A DNA stretch of 64,000 nucleotides from Gordonibacter faecis (GCF_030077735.1 NZ_JASJEU010000024.1:124001-188000); one strand, 5' to 3'; positions 34,628-41,947 are shown, counted from the stretch's first letter. A program made the numbers and translations. The notes: generated from the letters alone by a model not told the origin.

Positions 34628-35113
34628 TTACTGCACACTTTTCCGCTGACGATATTCACGCGGAATGAAACGCCACAACCTGCACATTGCCTGCTCGTGC
34701 AGCGAGTACATTTTGCGCTCACTCATCGGGTGGTCGCTAGTGGCGAGCAGCTTGTGTATGGCCGGGAAGCGCAGACCCTCGAAGTAGCGCAGGTAGACGA
34801 TCTCCACCATGTCGCCGTCTGGCAGCTCGGCGAGAGCGCGCATGGCCGCCTCGCGCTCCTCAACGTAGCCCACCAGCTCGGTGTCAAGCGCGTCGCAGTA
34901 GTCATAGAGCCTCACAAACCCACGTTCCAGCGCGTCGCCCTCCATGGTGCGGCTCACCGTCTCACCGCCCTCGACACCGTTGAGCGTGAGGCGCGACTGC
35001 TGGCGCTGTATCTCGGCCTCCAAACATCTGATTCGCCGCTCGTTGGCGAGGATGCCGCGAAAGTACGCCTGGGCCTGCTTGTATTTCGGAGAGCGCGGGA
35101 GCCTATCGGCCAT
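34628..35113 (-). CDS. ArpU-like late transcription regulator
   Basis: A 161-residue protein with the sigma-70 region 4-like helix-turn-helix of ArpU/RinA phage late regulators: AELPDGDMVEIVYLRYFEGL, RFPAIHKLLATSDHP, then MYSLHEQAMCRLWRFIP. It probably turns on the late genes that begin just downstream, beyond the terminator. The ATG at 35113 overlaps the upstream gene by 11 bases. Confidence 0.8.
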   Translation of the reverse strand: MADRLPRSPKYKQAQAYFRGILANERRIRCLEAEIQRQQSRLTLNGVEGGETVSRTMEGDALERGFVRLYDYCDALDTELVGYVEEREAAMRALAELPDGDMVEIVYLRYFEGLRFPAIHKLLATSDHPMSERKMYSLHEQAMCRLWRFIPREYRQRKSVQ

Positions 35114-35393
35114 GCTCGGTCTCCATCGAAACGACTGCCTCGCGCACGCGCGGAGAGAGCTTCGAGAGCAGCTCGGATTGCACGCTCGGGCGAAGAGGCG
35201 TACCGTCGTCTCCGCCCGCCCAATAGGGCGAGCACTTGTATTCATCGGTCAGGTTGCCGTCAGTATCGATCACACCGCACGCCGTGAGGAAAAGTTCACT
35301 GAATCGCCGGTACTGCTCGCTGCCCTCCTCCATGCCGTCGATGACGCTGCACATGTACGCCTTGAACTCGCCCTTGCCAATGGAAACCGCCAT
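35103..35393 (-). CDS. Phage protein of unknown function
   Basis: A 96-residue acidic protein (MAVSIGKGEFKAYMCSVIDG at the start, LSKLSPRVREAVVSMETEHG at the end). No family recognised. It is translationally coupled to the ArpU-like regulator, with which it shares an 11-base overlap, so it may act with it. It follows the HicB terminator by about 87 bases. Confidence 0.65.
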   Translation of the reverse strand: MAVSIGKGEFKAYMCSVIDGMEEGSEQYRRFSELFLTACGVIDTDGNLTDEYKCSPYWAGGDDGTPLRPSVQSELLSKLSPRVREAVVSMETEHGR

Positions 35394-35479
35394 GATCCTC
35401 CCATCCGTCGAACACCAAGCCAGACTGCGATTATACCCGTTTTATCGCTTTTATTATCAGCTGTTCAGCAGCCGATATG

Positions 35480-35503
35480 AAAAAGGCACCGCCGAAGCGG
35501 TGC
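35480..35503 (-). terminator. Intrinsic terminator after hicB
   Basis: GCACCGC (35486-35492) pairs with GCGGTGC (35497-35503) around CGAA, with TTTTT following on the minus strand (plus A-run 35480-35484). It closes the HicAB operon, 8 bases after the hicB stop. Confidence 0.85.
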
Positions 35504-35511
35504 TCTTTCTC

Positions 35512-35973
35512 CTACGCCATCGCCGCCTTCTTCGGCCTTCCGGCCTTGGGATCGTCGGCCTTGCGCCGCTCCACCGATTCGACCGTGACGTACGTACGCC
35601 TGCCCTCACGGTAACCTTCGAGTATGCCCGCGTCGATCATGTGAGTAACGCGCCCGGGAGACACGCCGAGCTCGCGCGATGCCTGGGCCGCCGACATGAC
35701 CTCGCCGGAGACGATGTAGTTCTCGTCCGTCTCGAAGAACACGGCTATAGCCAATCCGCCGTCCTCAACATCAGCACCGAACGTCGCCTTTGGAAGGCGG
35801 CGACCATCCATCAAAAGGGACGCGACGTAGGTTTTCATCGCGTCAGCCGCCATGAAGGCCGCCTCTTCCACAGTTTCTCCCTCGGTCACGCATCCCGGAA
35901 GATCGGGAACCGTCACCCAGTACCCGCCTTCCTCGTCGGGATGCAGAACCGCTTCATAGATGTACTTTCCCAT
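35512..35973 (-). CDS. hicB: HicB antitoxin
   Basis: A 153-residue antitoxin of the HicAB module. The partial RNase H-like HicB fold is at the N-terminus (YEAVLHPDEEGGYWVTVPDL then PGCVTEGETVEEA), and residues 90-140 form a helix-turn-helix DNA-binding domain (SAAQASRELGVSPGRVTHMI) for autoregulation. It lies 36 bases after hicA, with AAAGGATAAGCA in front of the start. Confidence 0.93.
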   Translation of the reverse strand: MGKYIYEAVLHPDEEGGYWVTVPDLPGCVTEGETVEEAAFMAADAMKTYVASLLMDGRRLPKATFGADVEDGGLAIAVFFETDENYIVSGEVMSAAQASRELGVSPGRVTHMIDAGILEGYREGRRTYVTVESVERRKADDPKAGRPKKAAMA

Positions 35974-36009
35974 TGCTTATCCTTTCAAAGCCGGAAGCCC
36001 GGCGGGGCT

Positions 36010-36204
36010 TTAACGCCACCCCGCCTGCTTCGCTATTTCCAGGTAGGTTCCCAACTTGATCGGGTCTTTCGAGGTTGGAACGCTTACCGTCTTCCCGTCT
36101 TTCTCAAAGATCACATGGCTTCCCTTTCCTGGCCGCTCCGTCCATCCCTCCTTCCTGAACCGCTTGAGCACGTTCCTGACTTTTCTCTCTGTTTCGCTTG
36201 GCAT
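36010..36204 (-). CDS. hicA: HicA mRNA interferase toxin
   Basis: A 64-residue double-stranded-RNA-binding-like ribonuclease that blocks translation. The catalytic His is in GKGSHVIFEKDGK, and the family start (VRNVLKRFRKEGWTERPGKG) and ending (GTYLEIAKQAGW) are present. It is the first gene of the operon, with its own promoter (36233-36261), placed between the early and late phage regions. It may act in prophage maintenance or phage exclusion (inference). Confidence 0.93.
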   Translation of the reverse strand: MPSETERKVRNVLKRFRKEGWTERPGKGSHVIFEKDGKTVSVPTSKDPIKLGTYLEIAKQAGWR

Positions 36205-36232
36205 CTTCGTCCTTCCCTTACCCGATGACTAT

Positions 36233-36261
36233 ATTATAAACTATTGCTAATTATTATGCAA
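36233..36261 (-). promoter_or_regulatory. hicAB promoter and probable HicB operator
   Basis: On the minus strand, TTGCAT (36256-36261) and a perfect TATAAT (36233-36238) are 17 bases apart. A near-palindrome (TTGC, 10 bases, GCAA; 36244-36261) covers the -35 and spacer and is a candidate HicB operator. Confidence 0.7.
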
Positions 36262-36429
36262 TGCTATTTGGCAACTATTTATAATATTTTCGGCAACAAA
36301 AAAGCGCCCCGAAGGGCGCTCTGCATCGGCATCCACCCAGTAATAGCAGAACTTGTCGAGAATGCAGACGGCCATTGTGTCGTTATGCCATGGGCTATGC
36401 CCGCACGTCCCGCATGTCTTATCGCCCAT
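36247..36429 (-). CDS. Small CxxC phage protein
   Basis: A 60-residue protein starting MGDKTCGTCGHSPWHNDTMA with GGGAGGA upstream. It has a treble Cys/His pattern (CGTCGH, CILDKFC) typical of tiny zinc-binding phage proteins. Its last 25 codons run through a terminator hairpin (36296-36320), so the C-terminus (AERPSGRFFVAEN onward) may not be a conserved part. Last gene of the early operon. Confidence 0.6.
   Translation of the reverse strand: MGDKTCGTCGHSPWHNDTMAVCILDKFCYYWVDADAERPSGRFFVAENIINSCQIALHNN
36296..36320 (-). terminator. Intrinsic terminator ending the early operon
   Basis: AGCGCCC (36303-36309) pairs with GGGCGCT (36314-36320) around CGAA, followed by TTTTTTGTT on the minus strand. 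It lies inside the reading frame of the small CxxC gene. Confidence 0.8.
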
Positions 36430-36637
36430 GGTGTTCCTCCCACACTCGCTCTGCCTGCTCCCATTCTCGTTCAGCCCGCTCCCGCGGTTCACCATGCACC
36501 CAGGCGTCGCAATCATCGTCGCTTGGGTATACATGGCCGGGTTTCACGTCGCACTTATAACTGATCGTCATGACTTCGCGGTTCGGTCGCCATCCACATA
36601 TCACGCAGTTACCACAGGTGTTGCATGTCTTAGTCAT
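36419..36637 (-). CDS. Small CxxC phage protein
   Basis: A 72-residue protein with MTKTCNTCGNCVICGWRPNR, four clustered Cys residues fit for zinc, and a charged C-terminal helix (EPRERAEREWEQAERVWEEH). Overlaps both neighbours by 8-11 bases. Function unknown; one of a series of similar early genes. Confidence 0.62.
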   Translation of the reverse strand: MTKTCNTCGNCVICGWRPNREVMTISYKCDVKPGHVYPSDDDCDAWVHGEPRERAEREWEQAERVWEEHHGR

Positions 36638-36827
36638 CGCTCACCTTCTTTTCACCGCGCTTTATTACGTACATTCGCTTAGATGTCTCGTGGAATATGC
36701 ACGCTCCAACAAGCAATAGGACTAATGGTTGCCAAACCTGGCCGCAATAGAACAAAAATGACGCCGGAATGGTTGCGGCCAGAACTGCAACAATCATTGC
36801 CAGATAGTACATAACGAATAAGATCAC
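36630..36827 (-). CDS. Small membrane protein
   Basis: A 65-residue protein with two hydrophobic segments (about 2-24 and 30-46) and a basic C-terminal tail (KRMYVIKRGEKKVSDD). The GTG start at 36827 forms a GTGA overlap with the stop of the upstream frameshifted gene (36824-36826), which supports both ends. Function unknown. Confidence 0.6.
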   Translation of the reverse strand: MILFVMYYLAMIVAVLAATIPASFLFYCGQVWQPLVLLLVGACIFHETSKRMYVIKRGEKKVSDD

Positions 36828-37059
36828 TCAGCATCACCGCCGCATAGGCTCAGTTCAGCTTTCAACTCATCACACCGCTGCTGCAACTTCTCGCAGTAAA
36901 ACTCAACGCGGTTCTTCGGGGTCCGGCGAAGTCAGTGTTGTCTCGCTCACTGCCATCAAAGCCGTGTTCGTACCGCACGTTGATATAATCAGACAGAATG
37001 TAGAAGCCTTCGTCACTCCCACAATGCGGACAGCACGTAATGCGTTTACGTTTAGTCAT
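36824..37059 (-). pseudogene. Zinc-ribbon phage gene with a frameshift
   Basis: The frame from 37059 begins MTKRKRITCCPHCGSDEGFY and is conserved-looking to about residue 45 (NTDFAG), then runs to an out-of-character stop at 36862. One base later, another frame continues as PKNRVEFYCEKLQQRCDELK to a stop at 36824 that overlaps the next start as GTGA. The shift lies in a CCCC run near 36925-36930. An indel (real or a sequencing error) or a programmed shift would explain it. Confidence 0.6.
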
Positions 37060-37306
37060 ACCAAGCCCCCTCTGTTAACAACTTAGCTTCGTAAATAAAG
37101 TCTAGTCGGCAAGCCAATTCGAATTCGCGCTCACATGCAGGGCATATTACATGCGTGTCGAAGCATTCTTCGCTAAGCGGCCACCCTTCGTGATCGTCGT
37201 ATTCGACTTCAAGTTCAGCGCCACAGTACGGACACTCAACGTCTTTCGTACTTATGGATGCCAGATAGCCGGTTTCATCAGGGAATAGCTTATGAGCAAT
37301 CTTCAT
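37052..37306 (-). CDS. Zinc-ribbon phage protein
   Basis: An 84-residue early protein with two CxxC pairs (VECPYCGAEL and VICPACEREF) forming a zinc ribbon, and an acidic middle (VEYDDHEGWPLSEECFD). The ATG at 37306 follows GGTGG. Overlaps the next gene by 8 bases. Function unknown. Confidence 0.65.
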   Translation of the reverse strand: MKIAHKLFPDETGYLASISTKDVECPYCGAELEVEYDDHEGWPLSEECFDTHVICPACEREFELACRLDFIYEAKLLTEGAWYD

Positions 37307-37308
37307 AG

Positions 37309-37611
37309 CTACACCACCTTCGCCCTGCAATACCGGCAATAGCCTCCAACGATAGGATCGAGATTCAGGTGGCCGCACACCGAGCAGTCATAGGCGGTCG
37401 AATCATTCCACAGCTGCTCGCATTCGCGGCGTTTGATCATCAGGCACGTGCGCTCCTTGTACTCGTGAGCTTCGAGCATCGCGCGATATTCCTCTTGCCG
37501 TTGTTTCACCATCTCGTCGTTACCATCATCTTCCCATGCTTGTGTAGACAGTGAAATGTCTTGGAGCTGGCAAATCTCGTCGTGTGTCAGCAGGTACTTC
37601 TTCTCGCTCAT
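37309..37611 (-). CDS. Zinc-ribbon phage protein
   Basis: A 100-residue early protein with a helical N-terminal 60 residues (REECEQ-type charged helices) and a C-terminal zinc ribbon (DCSVCGHLN and YCRYCRAKVV). Coupled to the upstream gene by a 4-base overlap. Function unknown. Confidence 0.65.
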   Translation of the reverse strand: MSEKKYLLTHDEICQLQDISLSTQAWEDDGNDEMVKQRQEEYRAMLEAHEYKERTCLMIKRRECEQLWNDSTAYDCSVCGHLNLDPIVGGYCRYCRAKVV

Positions 37612-37841
37612 CGTGCCACCACCTCGTAATTGTTACGTCCCATACACCCGCTCGCTCTGACCCTGAGTATCTTCTCCTTGCACACAGGGCATACGTCGAT
37701 GTTTGTGTTGTCGATGTATGGTTCGCACGAATGGCATTCCGTTTGCTCGGTTATGAATACGACCGGGTAATTAACAACTTCGACATCCTCACACTGCGTG
37801 CCGCACAGGTCGCACGTTATGATTTCGATGCTCTCCCTCAT
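37608..37841 (-). CDS. Zinc-ribbon phage protein
   Basis: A 77-residue early protein with three Cys pairs (ITCDLCGTQC, ECHSCE, DVCPVCKEK). The ATG at 37841 forms an overlap with the upstream stop at 37838. Function unknown; protein or nucleic-acid binding is plausible for such ribbons. Confidence 0.65.
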   Translation of the reverse strand: MRESIEIITCDLCGTQCEDVEVVNYPVVFITEQTECHSCEPYIDNTNIDVCPVCKEKILRVRASGCMGRNNYEVVAR

Positions 37842-38445
37842 GACTCCACCACCTTCTCTCCGCAGTTCGGGCAGTAATTCGGTACAAATTCGAACTCGCA
37901 ATCGCTCTCAAGCCACCCATCCTCGCAATCGAGTTTGCGTACCAAAAAAGGCAACCCGCACTTCGGGCACAGCACTCCGTCAACGGGGTGCAAATTCGAA
38001 ACATGTTCGCCAAGCGTGAATGTTTTCTTGCGTGGCTCTTTATATCGCTGGTGACACCTCGGGGCACCACAGCGGGGGCATGAGTCTTTGCCGTACACAC
38101 CCTTCCTTCTTCCCCCCAGCACTCCACGACCTCTGAGCCACAGTTCGGGCAATAAGGAGGCAGCCCGGTATCCCAGTACATCTTGTTATCACACTCGGTA
38201 TCCCAGGCGCCTTCCGTGTCGTCCCACTCCCAGTGACACGTACCCTTCCTTTGCTGGCGGGTGTTCCAGGCTTTCGCTGCACCTGCTATCGCCTCTTCTT
38301 CTGTCGCGTAATCGCCAGAAATGATCTGACAACCACATGAGCAGGTGACATCTCCGACATACACACCCTCAAACGCCCTCGTCACGCCTATGTCTTGGTC
38401 GTTGCCGCCACAGAATGGGCACCCAATAAGTTTGATATCACCCAC
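37789..38445 (-). CDS. Lar-like restriction-alleviation / zinc-ribbon protein with anomalous C-terminus
   Basis: Residues 1-65 match the Lar group (IGCPFCGGNDQDIGVTRAFE, then CSCGCQIISGD, EEEAIAGAAKAWNTR); a second ribbon follows (YCPNCGSEVVECWG, about 97-110). Lar proteins in the Rac prophage lessen host type I restriction; the activity here is inferred. After about residue 115 the frame runs antiparallel in style to the neighbours and passes over the whole of the next zinc-ribbon gene, which is in another frame, so the natural protein probably ends near 38100 and a stop was lost at the G6 run. Confidence 0.55.
   Translation of the reverse strand: MGDIKLIGCPFCGGNDQDIGVTRAFEGVYVGDVTCSCGCQIISGDYATEEEAIAGAAKAWNTRQQRKGTCHWEWDDTEGAWDTECDNKMYWDTGLPPYCPNCGSEVVECWGEEGRVCTAKTHAPAVVPRGVTSDIKSHARKHSRLANMFRICTPLTECCARSAGCLFWYANSIARMGGLRAIASSNLYRITARTAERRWWSHEGEHRNHNVRPVRHAV
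37838..38152 (-). CDS. Zinc-ribbon phage protein, N-terminus uncertain
   Basis: The frame encodes a convincing zinc-ribbon region from about residue 23 on (DSCPRCGAPRC, VLCPKCGLPFLV, NYCPNCGEKVVES), but its first 20 residues overlap the preceding Lar-like gene in a different frame and look non-coding. A run of six G on the minus strand (38112-38117) lies at the crossing point. Either it starts inside, or it and the Lar-like frame were once one gene joined by an indel. Confidence 0.55.
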   Translation of the reverse strand: MPELWLRGRGVLGGRRKGVYGKDSCPRCGAPRCHQRYKEPRKKTFTLGEHVSNLHPVDGVLCPKCGLPFLVRKLDCEDGWLESDCEFEFVPNYCPNCGEKVVES

Positions 38446-38719
38446 CGTAGTAACCTCTCCCCAAGTTCTTCACATAGACGGCGCCAATGGCTTCTTCGAC
38501 GTTCACGCCCTTTACCTCTAACATGCGAAGCATGGTTTCACACGCTTGTATGACGTCGATTGTCTCTATGGCAATAGCAAGCAGGTCACCATCGGCAAAG
38601 CGATAGCTGTATAGGGCCTCGTTAACTTCGACAACTTCCTCAGCCATCTTTCGCCACTGTTCGTGCATCGTTACGCTTTCGACCCACTTGGTCGCAGGGA
38701 AGGAGTACGCACACTTCAC
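38438..38719 (-). CDS. MazG-like nucleotide pyrophosphohydrolase
   Basis: A 93-residue all-alpha NTP pyrophosphatase-like protein. The metal-binding pattern EExxE with a later ExxD is present (KMAEEVVEVNEALYSYR and AIAIETIDVIQACETML). Phage MazG-like proteins adjust nucleotide or alarmone pools during infection. Overlaps the Lar-like gene by 8 bases and its upstream neighbour by 4. Confidence 0.78.
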   Translation of the reverse strand: MKCAYSFPATKWVESVTMHEQWRKMAEEVVEVNEALYSYRFADGDLLAIAIETIDVIQACETMLRMLEVKGVNVEEAIGAVYVKNLGRGYYGG

Positions 38720-39018
38720 GACTCATCGCCTTCTTTCAAGTCCCCATCAGGGAGAATTGGGAACCCCCATTGGTCTTTCGGTAGCTTCTTAACCATCTTG
38801 TTCATGTCGTTTACGAGCTTGACAAACTGAAACCAAGCTTTCCGGTTCGTGAATTCAATATCCGAATACCACGGCCACGTGTCCTCTCGGTGATTTGCAA
38901 GAGTGAGCGTCATAGTGTGCCTCGGGCGAAAAAGCATGTTGCAATTACTTTTGTCTTGGTTCCAGACAGACAGTCCGCACTCTTTTGTTTCGAGGCGTGA
39001 AATAATGATGTCGCTCAT
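38716..39018 (-). CDS. Phage protein of unknown function
   Basis: A 100-residue protein with Trp-rich segments (YSDIEFTNRKAWFQFVKLVN) and a charged C-terminus. No family recognised. Overlaps both neighbours by 4 bases in the early operon; the ribosome site AAGGTGATG precedes the ATG. Confidence 0.62.
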   Translation of the reverse strand: MSDIIISRLETKECGLSVWNQDKSNCNMLFRPRHTMTLTLANHREDTWPWYSDIEFTNRKAWFQFVKLVNDMNKMVKKLPKDQWGFPILPDGDLKEGDES

Positions 39019-39368
39019 TGCGCATCACCTTGAACTTGTTTTGCTTCGAGGATGTTTGGGTACATGCTCAGGAGCGGCACACGCCACCCAACAGTCTCGA
39101 TGTTGTAGGTTTCTCCTTCATGTAAGGAGCCGTACATGTCTGAGCTATCCCAACGCCAGAACAGCAGGGTGTCCTTAACGCAGTACACCCCTTTGTCCGC
39201 GAACACCATGTAGGTAGAGCTTTCCGAGGTATTCTTCACGTCTTTTCCGGTGACGGTGACAGTCTCGGATGACCTACTTCCTACGTATACAATCCCGCCA
39301 ATGACAAGGGCGGCGGCGAGGAGCAATCCGAAAAGGCAACCGCAGCCCGCTTTCAAGCTATCGTTCAT
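39015..39368 (-). CDS. Membrane-anchored phage protein
   Basis: A 117-residue protein with a Gly/Cys-rich N-terminal membrane helix (about 8-30, GCLFGLLLAAALVIGGIVYV) and an external beta-rich domain resembling DUF1523-type small proteins (TVTGKDVKNTSESSTYMVFA, CVKDTLLFWRWDSSDMY). It may be a cell-envelope protein of the early region. Function unknown. Confidence 0.62.
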   Translation of the reverse strand: MNDSLKAGCGCLFGLLLAAALVIGGIVYVGSRSSETVTVTGKDVKNTSESSTYMVFADKGVYCVKDTLLFWRWDSSDMYGSLHEGETYNIETVGWRVPLLSMYPNILEAKQVQGDAQ

Positions 39369-39532
39369 CGTTCAACCCTCATCTCGTTTGCTATGCCCGC
39401 AAGTGATTTCGATGCGTCCTCTATCCACCAAACCGCATCGTCAATATCGCCGCCCACCGCAACGACAGATTCCAGGGCGCTGATCAAGCCACGTGCTTCA
39501 AGAATGGCCTCGTTAATTAGCTCCGTACTCAT
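39365..39532 (-). CDS. Very small phage protein
   Basis: A 55-residue acidic helical protein (MSTELINEAILEARGLISAL, ending ANEMRVER). Its ATG forms an ATGA overlap with the upstream stop (39529-39532) and its own stop forms an ATGA overlap with the downstream start (39365-39368). The perfect double coupling makes this short frame convincing. Function unknown. Confidence 0.7.
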   Translation of the reverse strand: MSTELINEAILEARGLISALESVVAVGGDIDDAVWWIEDASKSLAGIANEMRVER

Positions 39533-40938
39533 TTCGTATCACCCGCCGTACGCGCTCGAAGTTCCTGCTCGCGGCGCGCTATGTCCAGACCCTGGGCCAC
39601 GATGCAATCGTATGTGCCGTAACGCTGCTTCGGCATCAGCCCGTCAATCTTCGCGGGGCATTCGCCGCAACTAAGGCCACGGCAACCCCAATAATCGAGC
39701 ATCGCCGTGCGCTTGCCCCCGTTAATGCGCTCCTGAGTATCAGGCGGGGTGTGGGTGAGCTGGTCGACAAGGCAGTCGACTAATAGCATTTGATCGTTTT
39801 TGCAGATGACGTAACCCGGACGCTCTTGGTTATAGCCAACAACTTCTAAAGGGCCTCCGTGTTGCCATACAGTGATTGCTGTTGCGTCGTTGGGGCTCGT
39901 GATATCCCACACCGTCTCGCCCTCGCGTATGGGCAGGCCGTCCGCTCCCAGCACCTCGGGCTTCGGGCGCTCTATGGGCGCGCACTGACCGGTGAACAGC
40001 AGGCAATTCGTGTCGCCCGTAACAGGGATGTTGTCCAGCAGTGCAAATCCCAATCCGTTTAGCCCAAGTACAACCGAGAACACCCCATCAGGAGCATCAT
40101 CTCGTGTTAGAGGAAACCCATCGTCCCACTTGGGCCATTTCAGATCGCATGGCATGAGGCGTTTATCAAGTTCGCGGCATATGCATTCGAATAACTCATG
40201 CGCTTCATCTAGGCTTATAGTCTCACCGAAGGCGGGCCGCTCGTCTCCTGATACAAGCGAATCCACGCGATTCAGCATGTCCGCGAACAGTTTCATTCGC
40301 TCGTAATTTACTTCCATCGTATAGATGGCTTTTAGGCCGCCACGTGATTCAACGAAGTCGGCCGCCGCCTCGCGTTCAGGGTCTGGCTCATGCGCCAAAT
40401 CAGCCGCAGCCTCGCGCTCGCTATCTTTTACCGACGCGCCGCTTATGGCTTTCAAAATGTCCTGGGATGCCTCTAAGAACATTGCATGCACGTCATCTGT
40501 CTTCGTCTCTTTGTCAATCATCCACAAAGAGCATGCTGCTTCACTGAGGTTGCTAGCGAGCTTTTCAACACCTTCGTCCTCTTTGACGAATTTTGCGGTG
40601 CACTCAAGTCTATTAGCCAGCTCCCGCAGCGCCGCCACATCAACGTACCTGTCACTTTCAACCTCAGGAATCTGACAGGTTTTGCCTGTTTTTGGTAAAT
40701 TTCCTACCAATTCAGGCGATAAATGCACGTTTTCAGTGCCGTTCTCGATGAGATCGCACAGGCGGTCGCGGATTGCCACTAGGTCATTCGAGGGAAGCCC
40801 GCTGCTTTTTATGCCGAGAGCTTTCATCAATATCATAACGAGAATGAATTGTCGATTTATCGAAGAGGGAGGGACCTCCCGCAGCCGCTCCACTGCCTCA
40901 CGCGCCTCGTCGGTCAGTTCGCGTTTGTTCTCACTCAT
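39529..40938 (-). CDS. Large early phage protein of unknown function
   Basis: A 469-residue protein starting MSENKRELTDEAREAVERLR. The first half is helical and charged with a short internal repeat (REAAADLAHEPDPEREAAAD, about 190-210). Residues 340-400 hold a beta-rich block seen in human-gut actinobacterial phages (LPIREGETVWDITSPNDATA), and the C-terminus has a Cys cluster (CRGLSCGECPAKIDG) that could bind zinc. No enzymatic motif recognised. Confidence 0.65.
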   Translation of the reverse strand: MSENKRELTDEAREAVERLREVPPSSINRQFILVMILMKALGIKSSGLPSNDLVAIRDRLCDLIENGTENVHLSPELVGNLPKTGKTCQIPEVESDRYVDVAALRELANRLECTAKFVKEDEGVEKLASNLSEAACSLWMIDKETKTDDVHAMFLEASQDILKAISGASVKDSEREAAADLAHEPDPEREAAADFVESRGGLKAIYTMEVNYERMKLFADMLNRVDSLVSGDERPAFGETISLDEAHELFECICRELDKRLMPCDLKWPKWDDGFPLTRDDAPDGVFSVVLGLNGLGFALLDNIPVTGDTNCLLFTGQCAPIERPKPEVLGADGLPIREGETVWDITSPNDATAITVWQHGGPLEVVGYNQERPGYVICKNDQMLLVDCLVDQLTHTPPDTQERINGGKRTAMLDYWGCRGLSCGECPAKIDGLMPKQRYGTYDCIVAQGLDIARREQELRARTAGDTK

Positions 40939-41179
40939 ATGTATCTCCAACCATGTCACTTAACGATTGTTCGTACAGCTCGTATTCGCACTCAGGTTTA
41001 TCCTGGTCACACCAGGATGCAAGCTCCATGCAGTACGCCTTGCCACAACACGGGCAAAGATTGCCGTACTCACATGTGCCACACCCTGGGTTGGCGCGTC
41101 TCAGCTCAGCCAGTTCGGCATCAATGCGCGCACAGTAGACCTCCCACGCAGCAGGACCGTCGAAGTAGTTTTCCTGCAT
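40931..41179 (-). CDS. Cys-rich small phage protein
   Basis: An 82-residue protein with a helical start and a Cys-rich middle (NPGCGTCEYGNLCPCCGKAY, then ASWCDQDKPECEYE). Eight Cys in 35 residues suggest two zinc sites or an FeS cluster. Overlaps the large downstream gene by 8 bases. Confidence 0.62.
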   Translation of the reverse strand: MQENYFDGPAAWEVYCARIDAELAELRRANPGCGTCEYGNLCPCCGKAYCMELASWCDQDKPECEYELYEQSLSDMVGDTYE

Positions 41180-41184
41180 GCCTC

Positions 41185-41442
41185 TTACGCCTCATCCGCA
41201 TACTTGACGGTATGACCCTTGTACGATGCCGTTTGCCCGCTGAGCGTTCGGTTCAGCGCGCCTGGGATACATCCAAGAGCCTTTGCTGCTGCATTGACGC
41301 TTGGATACTCATGCTCCCCATCCACTACAACAGGTCGGGGGATGTACCTTTTATTCTTGGGTTCAGGCTTAGGCTCTTTATCAACCGGCTCTGGTTGCAT
41401 TTCGCGGTGGATGATTCCCGCCACGCTTCCGTAGATGACCAT
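41185..41442 (-). CDS. NUMOD1-like DNA-binding phage protein
   Basis: An 85-residue protein with a Pro/Lys-rich linker (QPEPVDKEPKPEPKNKRYIP) and a C-terminal segment like the NUMOD1 helix-turn-helix found in phage nucleases (EYPSVNAAAKALGCIPGALN then SGQTASYKGHTVKYA). A DNA-binding role is inferred. The ATG at 41442 has GGGAGGTGGG upstream. Confidence 0.62.
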   Translation of the reverse strand: MVIYGSVAGIIHREMQPEPVDKEPKPEPKNKRYIPRPVVVDGEHEYPSVNAAAKALGCIPGALNRTLSGQTASYKGHTVKYADEA

Positions 41443-41477
41443 CCAGCCCACCTCCCATCTTTAGTTTTAGTGATTGT

Positions 41478-41882
41478 TTAGGGCTTAACCCCAAGTTCGA
41501 TCATGGCCTCGTAGGCCTTCTCTAAGGCTCGCTCATGCAGTCGGTAGACCGATGAGCGAGCAAAGGGCTTACCGCGCGAATCGAGTTCCCTGTGAAGCTC
41601 AGGGATGCTAAGTCCGTCGATGTAGACGAGCTGCAAGACATCACCCCACAGCGCGTTTTTGTCACACACGGCAAACACCACATTTTGCCGCATGTCTCGC
41701 TCCGTATTGAGCACGCTACTGTCCACCTTGATGTGCTCGGCGTGTCGCATCATCTCAATTGCCGCCTCAGCCATCTTGTCTTGCGAGGATGAGCGCGAAC
41801 CAGGCACACCAGCAACAGATGACATAGATTCTGCTCGGCTTAGGGCCTCCTCGTAGTCTCGTGTGGCAGACTCTACCGCCAT
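41478..41882 (-). CDS. ArpU/sigma-70 region 4-like regulator
   Basis: A 134-residue protein with a C-terminal sigma-like helix-turn-helix (LQLVYIDGLSIPELHRELDS then ARSSVYRLHERALEKAY). It is a second ArpU-like protein besides the one at 34628-35113 and lies in the early operon, so it may control an intermediate step. First residues (1-55) are helical with no known family. Confidence 0.68.
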   Translation of the reverse strand: MAVESATRDYEEALSRAESMSSVAGVPGSRSSSQDKMAEAAIEMMRHAEHIKVDSSVLNTERDMRQNVVFAVCDKNALWGDVLQLVYIDGLSIPELHRELDSRGKPFARSSVYRLHERALEKAYEAMIELGVKP

Positions 41883-41938
41883 GCAAGTGCCCCGTAGCGG
41901 CGCAGGTAGGTCCTTGCAATCATAGCTTCGCGCTTCAT
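41873..41938 (-). CDS. Possible 21-residue leader peptide
   Basis: ATG at 41938 follows GAGAGGATGAC and encodes MKREAMIARTYLRRYGALAWR, ending at a TAG that overlaps the start of the ArpU-like gene. It may be a coupling peptide rather than a functional protein. Evidence is only the ribosome site and overlap. Confidence 0.3.
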   Translation of the reverse strand: MKREAMIARTYLRRYGALAWR

Positions 41939-41947
41939 GTCATCCTC

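Noticed and set aside
38903..39178. Plus-strand small frames in the early region
   Set aside because: No ribosome sites and they oppose tightly overlapping minus-strand genes.
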